Source: Brochothrix thermosphacta DSM 20171 = FSL F6-1036 (GTDB lineage Bacteria > Bacillota > Bacilli > Lactobacillales > Listeriaceae). From it: DNA of 64,000 nt. Numbering within the stretch: position 1 is the stretch's first letter; every line of letters starts with the position of its first letter. Shown piece after piece: positions 35,716-42,502 of the stretch. The notes below the pieces were generated by a model that did no database searches, was not told the DNA's origin, and saw only the letters and a program-made list of their open reading frames with translations. Made by a program: the position numbers and the translations under genes. The DNA lies in the NCBI RefSeq assembly GCF_036884295.1, contig NZ_CP145608.1:868001-932000 (forward strand), given 5' to 3'.

Positions 35716-36144
35716 ATGATTGCAATATTATATTGGGCTGCATTTATTGCCGCAATCGCTTTACTCATCGGTGCTATCTTTTTAGCCCGTGCATTTGTAG
35801 CGATGTCGAAAACAATGGATGCTGTTACAAAAACAATGGGGACGCTTGATACACAAGTTACAGGTATCACAACTGAGACACAGTTAATCTTAAACAAAAC
35901 CAACACTTTAGTTGAGGATGTTAATGGTAAAGTTGCAAGACTAGATCCAATCTTCGATGCAATGGGTGATATTGGTGTTTCTGTGCAAGATTTAAACACG
36001 TCAATCCGTAATATGTCTTCAACGGTATCAAATAGCGTAAAGATGACGGAAGAAAAAGTGAGTAATACGGTATCGTACAGCAATGCATTTATGGTTGTGC
36101 GTGATATCTTGAAGAAACGCAAAGCTAACAAAGAAGTTAAATAA
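35716..36144 (+). CDS. ytxG: YtxG, DUF948-family membrane protein
   Basis: 142-aa protein with one N-terminal membrane helix (about residues 3-25), then a long amphipathic/coiled-coil region (MSKTMDAVTKTM...) with regularly spaced hydrophobic residues, ending in a basic tail. It belongs to DUF948. Relatives are general-stress genes in Bacillus; no convincing sigma-B promoter could be assigned here. GAGGAAGG precedes the ATG. ytxH follows after 27 bp, probably in the same operon. Confidence 0.88.
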   Translation: MIAILYWAAFIAAIALLIGAIFLARAFVAMSKTMDAVTKTMGTLDTQVTGITTETQLILNKTNTLVEDVNGKVARLDPIFDAMGDIGVSVQDLNTSIRNMSSTVSNSVKMTEEKVSNTVSYSNAFMVVRDILKKRKANKEVK

Positions 36145-36171
36145 AACAACTACTATTAGGAGGAATTTAAC

Positions 36172-36762
36172 ATGACAGAGAAAAAATGTGTATCAACTCA
36201 AAATTTTGTTTTAGGGGGACTAATTGGTGCGGCTGTTGGATCAGTTGTAGCATTATTACTTGCTCCAAAATCAGGCCGTGAATTACGTTCAGATATTAAT
36301 GATCAAGTGCAATCTGCTAAAGAGAAAGCATATGATGTAAAAGATGCAGCTTTAGAAAAAGGTGCAGAATTAAGTGATTATGCTAAAATTCAAACAGATT
36401 CATTAAAAGAGCAGACAGCTCGCTTTACAGATACTGTAAAATCAAAAGCAAGCGAAGTTTCTGGAGCAGCTAAAAAATATGGTATTAAAATTAAAGCTGA
36501 TACTGAAGATGCAATAGAAGAGGTTTCTGGTAAAGTAGAGGACACTCAAGAAGTTGTAGCCGATAAAGTAGATGAAGCAAAAGATAAAGCTAAGGATGTA
36601 GCTGATAAGGTATCTGATAAAGTAGATGAAGCAAAAGATAAAGCAGAAGACGTGAAAGATAAAGCGGAAGATGTGAAAGATGTTGCTCATTCTGAAGCAA
36701 AAGACGTTAAAAAAGCAGCTAAAAAAGCAGCTAAAAATGTTGAAAAAGAAATTAAAAAATAA
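36172..36762 (+). CDS. ytxH: YtxH-like general stress protein with LEA-like repeats
   Basis: 196-aa protein. The N-terminus holds a glycine-rich membrane segment (FVLGGLIGAAVGSVVALLLAP, residues 11-31) followed by KSGRELRSDI, the YtxH signature. The remainder is a highly charged Lys/Asp/Glu/Ala helix with imperfect 11-residue-type repeats (DKVDEAKDKA, DVKDKAEDV), resembling LEA/coiled-coil proteins. Expected to be a stress-associated membrane protein of unknown mechanism. AGGAGG precedes the ATG. It ends in a clear terminator. Confidence 0.88.
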   Translation: MTEKKCVSTQNFVLGGLIGAAVGSVVALLLAPKSGRELRSDINDQVQSAKEKAYDVKDAALEKGAELSDYAKIQTDSLKEQTARFTDTVKSKASEVSGAAKKYGIKIKADTEDAIEEVSGKVEDTQEVVADKVDEAKDKAKDVADKVSDKVDEAKDKAEDVKDKAEDVKDVAHSEAKDVKKAAKKAAKNVEKEIKK

Positions 36763-36804
36763 GGATTATAACGAGATACATACGGTATAACACTTAAACT
36801 AATT

Positions 36805-36855
36805 AGGCTGCATATTTCCGAAAGTTTAGCGGAAGTATGTGGTCTGATTTTTTTA
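36805..36855 (+). terminator. Terminator after ytxH
   Basis: CATATTTCCG pairs with CGGAAGTATG (one wobble), partly extended outward, then TGATTTTTTT. Confidence 0.75.
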
Positions 36856-36907
36856 ATAGGAAGATTTCAGAGAGACATTCACAGACAGGACACTAATTAA
36901 ACATCAA

Positions 36908-36937
36908 TTGACTTAACTTTTCGAATTGTTAGATAAT
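36908..36937 (+). promoter_or_regulatory. Candidate aroA promoter
   Basis: TTGACT (36908-36913), an 18-bp spacer and GATAAT (36932-36937). It would leave a leader of about 135 nt containing a hairpin at 37023-37046. Confidence 0.45.
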
Positions 36938-37022
36938 ATCAATCAAAACTGTGTTAAAATTAAAGAAATTTATGTTTCAAAGTTGAAAGAGTTCAAGAGG
37001 TATGTTATTATAAAAATACACC

Positions 37023-37046
37023 TACACTTTAACGCTTGAAAGTGTA
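37023..37046 (+). promoter_or_regulatory. Leader inverted repeat before aroA
   Basis: TACACTTT and AAAGTGTA, eight perfect base pairs with an 8-nt loop, 30 bases upstream of the aroA start. It may be an operator or an RNA hairpin; no T-run follows. Confidence 0.5.
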
Positions 37047-37076
37047 AAAACAATTTGAGATGAGAGGGATTTTATA

Positions 37077-38147
37077 ATGAATAATCAACCGTTAGATGAA
37101 CTAAGAGCTAAAATTGACCTAGTCAATAAAGAAATTCTTGATGCAGTGAACAAACGTCAATCGTATATCGCTGAAATTGGAGATGTTAAAAGCAAACAAG
37201 GTGTTCACCGTTACGATCCTGTTCGTGAACGTGACATGTTAAATAAATTGATTGCCGTTAATGAAGGTCCCTTAACAGATCAAGAACTTGAATACACTTT
37301 TAAAGAAATTTTTAAAGTTGGACTTGAGAAGCAAGAACAAAGTAAGAAAAAAGAATTATTAGTATCACGTAAACGTCAACCAGAAAATACTGTTGTTACT
37401 ATAAATGGAGTTGAAGTTGGAAATGGTAAACCGGCTTTTGTCTTTGGACCATGTGCGGTAGAATCATTTGAACAAACTTCTTCAGTTGCTGATAAAATTA
37501 AAAGTAAGGGTCTTAACTTGATGCGAGGTGGTGCTTTTAAACCACGTACATCACCATATGACTTCCAAGGATTGGGCGTTGAAGGCTTAGAAATTCTTGA
37601 TAAAGTACGTAAAGGATCTGGACTTGGTGTTATTAGTGAAATCGTTTCACCACTAGATGTTGAAGTCGCATGCGAGCACATTGATGTTATTCAAATTGGT
37701 GCACGTAACATGCAAAACTTTGAGTTGCTAAAAGCGGTAGGTAAAACTAATAAACCAGTTTTATTAAAACGTGGACTTGCAGCAACAATTGATGAGTTTA
37801 TTCATGCAGCAGAATACATCTTGGCACAAGGTAATCCAAACGTTATTTTATGTGAGCGCGGTATCCGTACTTACGAAAAAGCGACACGTAATACGCTTGA
37901 TTTATCAGCAGTTCCAATCTTAAAACAAGAAACACACTTACCAGTAATGGTAGATGTGACTCATTCTACAGGTCGTAAAGATATCATGTTACCATGTGCA
38001 AAAGCTGCTCTTGCAGTAGGTGCAGATGGCGTAATGGCAGAAGTACATCCTGATCCAGCAGTTGCACTTTCAGATTCAGCACAACAAATGGATTTTGAAG
38101 AATTTGACGCTTTCTGGGATGAATTAAAAGCATTCGCAGCTAAGTAA
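37077..38147 (+). CDS. aroA: Bifunctional chorismate mutase / DAHP synthase
   Basis: First enzyme of the shikimate pathway (3-deoxy-D-arabino-heptulosonate 7-phosphate synthase) fused to an N-terminal AroQ-type chorismate mutase. The mutase part (about residues 1-85: [29 protein letters not shown]) serves as the prephenate/chorismate feedback sensor in Bacillus-type enzymes. The synthase part (about 110-350) shows [47 protein letters not shown] and [10 protein letters not shown]. The 356 aa are complete. GAGAGGG precedes the ATG. aroE upstream (1.9 kb) uses the product of this branch. Confidence 0.96.
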   Translation: MNNQPLDELRAKIDLVNKEILDAVNKRQSYIAEIGDVKSKQGVHRYDPVRERDMLNKLIAVNEGPLTDQELEYTFKEIFKVGLEKQEQSKKKELLVSRKRQPENTVVTINGVEVGNGKPAFVFGPCAVESFEQTSSVADKIKSKGLNLMRGGAFKPRTSPYDFQGLGVEGLEILDKVRKGSGLGVISEIVSPLDVEVACEHIDVIQIGARNMQNFELLKAVGKTNKPVLLKRGLAATIDEFIHAAEYILAQGNPNVILCERGIRTYEKATRNTLDLSAVPILKQETHLPVMVDVTHSTGRKDIMLPCAKAALAVGADGVMAEVHPDPAVALSDSAQQMDFEEFDAFWDELKAFAAK

Positions 38148-38235
38148 TATGTAAAAGGTGAAAACACCTTGTTGTTTCTCTAAGGAATTGGAGGACAATA
38201 AAATCAAATATTAAGCGCCAAAGAAATTATAATTA

Positions 38236-38270
38236 TTAAAAACCACGGGATTCCCGTGGTTTTTATTTTT
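38236..38270 (+). terminator. Terminator after aroA
   Basis: Perfect stem AAAAACCACGGGA/TCCCGTGGTTTTT followed by ATTTTTG. Confidence 0.92.
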
Positions 38271-38308
38271 GTTTTTTTCATTCGTTTTCAAAAAAAATAA
38301 AAAAATCA

Positions 38309-38322
38309 TGAAAACATTTGCA
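38309..38322 (+). promoter_or_regulatory. cre-like site at the ccpA promoter
   Basis: TGAAAACATTTGCA matches the catabolite-responsive element consensus (WTGNAANCGNWNNCW) except at one base of the central CG. It overlaps the -35 of the ccpA promoter, so it could mediate autorepression by CcpA. Confidence 0.5.
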
Positions 38323-38346
38323 AAAGACGTCAAACAGGAGTATTAT
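38318..38346 (+). promoter_or_regulatory. ccpA promoter
   Basis: TTGCAA (38318-38323), a 17-bp spacer and TATTAT (38341-38346), giving a leader of about 85 nt before ccpA. Confidence 0.75.
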
Positions 38347-38437
38347 AAATGTATATTGGTTACGTTTACATTTCATACATTAAGTGAATATAAACTATAA
38401 AAGCTAAAAAATATAAACATAATAAAGGAGAATTTAC

Positions 38438-39436
38438 ATGACAATTACAATTTACGATGTCGCCCGTGAAGCTAATGTATCAATGGCTACGGTCTCACGT
38501 GTCGTCAATGGCAATCCAAATGTTAAACCTGTAACAAGAAAAAAAGTTTTAGACGTTATCGAACGCTTAGGTTATCGTCCAAATGCTGTAGCAAGAGGTT
38601 TAGCAAGTAAAAAAACAACAACAGTAGGGGTAATTATTCCTGATATTTCAAACGTTTTTTATGCAGAACTTGCGCGAGGTATTGAAGATATTGCAACAAT
38701 GTATAAATATAACATCATTTTGAGTAATTCTGATAATAATGAAGAGAAAGAATTAGTCGTACTGAACACACTTCTAGGTAAACAAGTAGATGGTATTGTT
38801 TATATGGGTAATAAAATTACAGATAAGCTACAAGACGAACTTAAACGAGCGAATACACCTGTTGTACTCGCTGGGGTATTAGACGCAACTGAGAAACTTC
38901 CTAACGTTAATATTGATTATAAACAATCAACCTATGCGGTTGTAACGGAACTGATTGGTAAAGGTCATACTAAGATAGCTTTCTTGAGCGATGGTATCGA
39001 AAATACAAATACGCGCGCGAAGTATGAAGGTTACTTGATGGCATTATCTGAAGCTAAGATTGAATTAAACTCAGCGTTAATCGTTGAATTAGAAGGTAAT
39101 AATTACCATCAAGGTACAATTGGCTGGTCACGTTTAACTGAAAATAAAGTTGAGGCAACAGCTATTTTTGCATCGGATGATGAAATTGCGATAGGTGCTT
39201 TGAATGCAGCCCAAGACGCTGGCGTTAAAGTACCAGATGAGCTTGAAGTAGTGGCATCAAACAATACTAAAATTACTTTAATGGCACGCCCACAATTGAC
39301 AACAGTTGTTCAACCGTTGTATGATATCGGTGCTGTAGCAATGCGCTTATTAACTAAATTGCTTAACAAAGAAGAGATTACGTCACCACATGTGACTTTG
39401 CCATACAGTATTCAAAAACGAGGCACAACGAAATAA
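38438..39436 (+). CDS. ccpA: Catabolite control protein A
   Basis: LacI/GalR-family global regulator of carbon catabolite repression; binds cre sites with HPr-Ser-P as corepressor. The helix-turn-helix is at the N-terminus ([26 protein letters not shown]) and the hinge helix is [13 protein letters not shown]. The periplasmic-binding-protein-like core contains [23 protein letters not shown], and the C-terminal [12 protein letters not shown] is typical. The 332 aa are complete. AAGGAG precedes the ATG. It follows aroA as in other Bacillales. Confidence 0.96.
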   Translation: MTITIYDVAREANVSMATVSRVVNGNPNVKPVTRKKVLDVIERLGYRPNAVARGLASKKTTTVGVIIPDISNVFYAELARGIEDIATMYKYNIILSNSDNNEEKELVVLNTLLGKQVDGIVYMGNKITDKLQDELKRANTPVVLAGVLDATEKLPNVNIDYKQSTYAVVTELIGKGHTKIAFLSDGIENTNTRAKYEGYLMALSEAKIELNSALIVELEGNNYHQGTIGWSRLTENKVEATAIFASDDEIAIGALNAAQDAGVKVPDELEVVASNNTKITLMARPQLTTVVQPLYDIGAVAMRLLTKLLNKEEITSPHVTLPYSIQKRGTTK

Positions 39437-39439
39437 AAG

Positions 39440-39487
39440 CACACAGGGCGATTGGGTCAACCTTTGACTTAGTGGCCCTTTGTCTTT
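39440..39487 (+). terminator. Weak possible terminator after ccpA
   Basis: AGGGC and GCCCT enclose an inner GTCAA/TTGAC hairpin, and TTTGTCTTTT follows. It is imperfect. Confidence 0.35.
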
Positions 39488-39518
39488 TAAGGCGCTTGTG
39501 ATGAAGGAGAGAAATTTT

Positions 39519-40892
39519 ATGTACCAAGCACCACCCGTTAATAAAAATGAAGAAATTGAACTAACCGTAGAAAGCTTATCACACGAAGGTGTAGGCGTAT
39601 GTAAGGTTAATGGTTATCCTTTATTCGTTAAAAATGCCTTGCCAGGTGAAACCGTCAATGTAAAAGTAACGAAGACATTAAAAAATTATGGTTTTGGTCG
39701 TTTACAAAAAATTGTAACGCCAAGTATCGATCGTGTCACACCGCCTTGTGCTGTTTATTCGCAATGTGGTGGTTGTCAGCTGCAACATTTATCTTACCAA
39801 GGGCAAAAGAATTTTAAGCAACAACATGTAATAGATGTTTTTCGTCGATTAGGCCATTTTACAGATGCGAATGTCCTTGAAACAAAAGGGATGGATAATC
39901 CATGGGCGTATCGAAATAAATCACAGTTACCTTATGGGACTGTTAATGGCATGAATCAACTAGGTTTTTATCGTGAGCGAAGCCATGATTTGATTGCGAC
40001 AGATACGTGTCTGATACAAAATACGCACAATGACCGAGCGATGCAAGCAATCAATGCGATTTTAGCTAAACATGAGGTCTTTCCTTATAATGAACGAACA
40101 CACAAAGGCGTATTACGTCATGTAATGCTACGTTATGGTCGTAGTACTAATGAATTGATGGTTGTGTTGATTACTCGTACACCAGATATGCCAAGTCGCC
40201 GAGTGATTGTTGAGGAAATCATTGCCGCAGTGCCAGAAATTGTGAGCGTCTATCAGAATGTTAATAATAAAAAGACAAACGTTATTTTTGGAGAGCAAAC
40301 GATTCATTTGTATGGTCAAGAAACGATTGAAGATACGATTCATGATGTTAAGTTTAAAATTTCACCACGCTCATTTTATCAAATCAATCCAGACCAAACC
40401 GAAATTCTTTATGCAGAAGCATTGAAGAGTGCTGCGTTAACTGGAAATGAGAACGTAATTGACGCTTATTGTGGGATTGGCTCTATTTCATTGTGTCTTG
40501 CTAAGGATGCCAAACATGTGTATGGCGTTGAAATAGTACCTGAGGCAATTGAAGATGCGAAAGAAAATGCGATTATTAATGGCTTGGAAAATACGACCTT
40601 TGAAGCAGGACCAGCTGAAGTTGTTATCCCTAATTGGTATAAACAAGGAATCACAGCAGATGTTATTTGTGTTGATCCACCGCGTAAAGGGTGCGACGAG
40701 AAGTTATTAAATACATTATTGAAAATGAAACCACGTCGAATTGTATATGTATCATGTAACCCTGCAACCTTAGCGCGAGATGCTCGCGTGTTAGTAGATG
40801 GTGGTTATAAATTAGAAGATGTGCAACCTGTTGACATGTTTCCACAGACAACTCACGTGGAGGTAGTCACGGCTTTTACGTTAGTTGATTAG
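39519..40892 (+). CDS. rlmCD: 23S rRNA (uracil-5-)-methyltransferase, RlmD/RlmCD type
   Basis: SAM-dependent m5U methyltransferase acting on 23S rRNA. An N-terminal TRAM RNA-binding domain (about residues 10-65, ELTVESLSHEGVGVCK) precedes an iron-sulfur cysteine cluster (CAVYSQCGGCQ near 76). The Rossmann core holds FYQINPDQTE and VIDAYCGIGSISL, and the nucleophilic cysteine lies in VSCNPATLARD near 412, with DMFPQTTHVE at the end. I use ATG 39519, because AAGGAGA precedes it; upstream in-frame starts lie in the ccpA 3' region. About 457 aa. The exact target uridine(s) cannot be told from sequence alone. Confidence 0.92.
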   Translation: MYQAPPVNKNEEIELTVESLSHEGVGVCKVNGYPLFVKNALPGETVNVKVTKTLKNYGFGRLQKIVTPSIDRVTPPCAVYSQCGGCQLQHLSYQGQKNFKQQHVIDVFRRLGHFTDANVLETKGMDNPWAYRNKSQLPYGTVNGMNQLGFYRERSHDLIATDTCLIQNTHNDRAMQAINAILAKHEVFPYNERTHKGVLRHVMLRYGRSTNELMVVLITRTPDMPSRRVIVEEIIAAVPEIVSVYQNVNNKKTNVIFGEQTIHLYGQETIEDTIHDVKFKISPRSFYQINPDQTEILYAEALKSAALTGNENVIDAYCGIGSISLCLAKDAKHVYGVEIVPEAIEDAKENAIINGLENTTFEAGPAEVVIPNWYKQGITADVICVDPPRKGCDEKLLNTLLKMKPRRIVYVSCNPATLARDARVLVDGGYKLEDVQPVDMFPQTTHVEVVTAFTLVD

Positions 40893-40943
40893 TAGCAAGA
40901 CTATTGTTAAGAGTTAAATAAAACGCTGAGGGAGATGCTGATT

Positions 40944-41324
40944 ATGCACACTGAAAAACCTAAAGATGTGGCGGAATACATATCTAATCAAGCAGAAGTT
41001 GCTCGCCCACTCTTAGAAGCAATACGAGCGCTTATTAAAGAAGCGGTACCAGAAGCAGAGGAAACAATTAGCTGGAATGCACCGTTTTATAAACATCATG
41101 GTATGTTGGCTGGGTTTGCTGCTTATAAACAGCATATTCGTTTTGGAGTAGTAGGGAGTGAGATTGATAGTGTTATTAGGGAGAAACTCACAGAGCGCGG
41201 ATATAATGTGCTTGAGCGAGGTCTTCAAATTAAATTTGATCAAGAAATACCAATGGTTGAATTAACACAAATTTTACAAACAAAAGCGCAGGACAACGAG
41301 AAAAAACAAAAAAACAAAAAATAA
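40944..41324 (+). CDS. DUF1801-family protein
   Basis: 126-aa soluble protein of the DUF1801 (YdhG-like) family, of unknown function. The family hallmark is ETISWNAPFYKHHGMLAGFAAYK near residues 35-57, followed by IRFGV. I choose ATG 40944 rather than 40935, because GAGGGAG at 40929-40935 overlaps the latter. The C-terminus is a Lys/Gln/Asn-rich tail. It appears monocistronic or co-transcribed with rlmCD; a bidirectional terminator follows. Confidence 0.82.
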   Translation: MHTEKPKDVAEYISNQAEVARPLLEAIRALIKEAVPEAEETISWNAPFYKHHGMLAGFAAYKQHIRFGVVGSEIDSVIREKLTERGYNVLERGLQIKFDQEIPMVELTQILQTKAQDNEKKQKNKK

Positions 41325-41372
41325 AAATACCCGTTAGTCTCAATTAGAAAATGAGTCTAGCGGGTGTTTTTA
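41325..41372. terminator. Bidirectional terminator after the DUF1801 gene
   Basis: ACCCG...CGGGT and CTCA...TGAG arms (one mismatch), with A- and T-runs outside. Confidence 0.78.
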
Positions 41373-41387
41373 TGTGATAGTAGTTAG

Positions 41388-41693
41388 CTATACGAATTCA
41401 ATTTCTACAATGGCATCATTGAGTGAATCTAACATTTCGTTTTTATCAATAAACTCAGACCATTCTGATACAGAAGGGTCTTTCTTGATTTCAACTTTAA
41501 TTTTTTCATGAACGTTGCCAGAAAAGTCTAACCACATTTTATAGGCAGCACGTTCCATTTTTTCTTCAGTCCAACGTTTTTTATTCGGACGACGTTTATT
41601 TTTTTCTTGCTGATAATCCAGTGCATTAGATAGAAAGACAGTGTGATTCGAGAGGTTCTTCTCTAAGTAATCTGTTAACTCTTGTTTTGTCAT
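41388..41693 (-). CDS. Hypothetical 101-aa protein
   Basis: I do not recognise the family. The product is hydrophilic and charged: a helical N-terminus (TKQELTDYLEKNL), a basic stretch (QEKNKRRPNKKRWTEEK), then an acidic C-terminal half. There is no signal peptide, membrane segment or cysteine. I place the start at the ATG complementary to 41691-41693, because AAAGGAG precedes it; the frame extends 45 bases further without such a site. It is isolated between a convergent terminator and the divergent Rrf2 gene. Reading-frame length, ribosome binding site and codon use support it as real. Confidence 0.7.
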   Translation of the reverse strand: MTKQELTDYLEKNLSNHTVFLSNALDYQQEKNKRRPNKKRWTEEKMERAAYKMWLDFSGNVHEKIKVEIKKDPSVSEWSEFIDKNEMLDSLNDAIVEIEFV

Positions 41694-41903
41694 GGTTAAG
41701 CTCCTTTTTAGTTGTGGTGCATGTGTAAAATACGACACAATATTTTTCTTGTTCTTTAATTATAGCACTCGTAGGAGTTGGAAGACACACTATATTACTT
41801 CTTTGTTTAATTTCATAAATTGACGGGAATTATCAGACAAAAAGCCTTAATAAATAAAAAAAGGTTATTTTGAAAAAAAAATAAAAAAATTGAGCATTTT
41901 ATG

Positions 41904-41932
41904 TTGCTTTTTTAAGAAAATGGTATTATATT
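41904..41932 (+). promoter_or_regulatory. Promoter of the Rrf2-yhgE operon
   Basis: TTGCTT (41904-41909), a 17-bp spacer and TATATT (41927-41932). The 303-bp gap (41694-41996) otherwise holds only AT-rich sequence and the promoter region of the divergent hypothetical gene. Confidence 0.55.
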
Positions 41933-41996
41933 GTATTAGGGACATCAAAAGACCCTAAAGGACAATCAATATCTCTATCGGAAAGGAAGTAGGCCA

Positions 41997-42497
41997 ATGA
42001 AATTTTCCAAAAGTATGAAGCAGGCAATATGCATCATGGTTTTGTTAGCGACGCAGATACCAGAGAAATCGCTTAAATCACAAGATATTAGTGAACGATT
42101 ACAGATGTCACAAGCGTATTTGAAAAAGATTATGCGTAAATTGGTTGTTGCAGGACTGATAAAATCAGTTTCAGGTAACAACGGAGGTTATATGATTGTG
42201 AAATCAATTAATGAAATGACACTGTATGATATTTACCATGCTGTTTGTGGGCCAGTTCAAACATTCAGTGATGAAGATAATATGTTGTTAGATGCATTTA
42301 ATGGTGCGATGCAGGCTAAAAATGGTTTGCAAGAACTTGAAGAAGTTTTTTCTTTAATGGATAGAGGCATTGAAAAGTTTTTAAAGGGTATCATAGCAGG
42401 TCCGTTTTTAAAGAATATTCTTGGCGTCTCTGAAGTGCCAGTTGTTGACTGGACAGACGTTGAAAAGAGTATCAAAGATAATTTAAGGGAGGTATGA
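41997..42497 (+). CDS. Rrf2-family transcriptional regulator
   Basis: 166-aa winged-helix regulator of the Rrf2 family. The N-terminal wHTH is recognisable (MKFSKSMKQAICIMVLLA, SQDISERLQMSQAYLKKIMRKLVVAGLI, SVSGNNGGYMI). Unlike IscR or NsrR it lacks the three-cysteine iron-sulfur cluster motif: only Cys12 and one cysteine near residue 83 are present. It is probably a ligand- or redox-independent repressor. Its stop overlaps the yhgE ribosome-binding region, so the two form an operon and yhgE is the likely target. Confidence 0.88.
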   Translation: MKFSKSMKQAICIMVLLATQIPEKSLKSQDISERLQMSQAYLKKIMRKLVVAGLIKSVSGNNGGYMIVKSINEMTLYDIYHAVCGPVQTFSDEDNMLLDAFNGAMQAKNGLQELEEVFSLMDRGIEKFLKGIIAGPFLKNILGVSEVPVVDWTDVEKSIKDNLREV

Positions 42498-42502
42498 GTT
42501 AT

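Noticed and set aside
42494-42502. ATG 42494 as yhgE start
   Set aside because: It lies one base after the GGAGG element; ATG 42503 is properly spaced.
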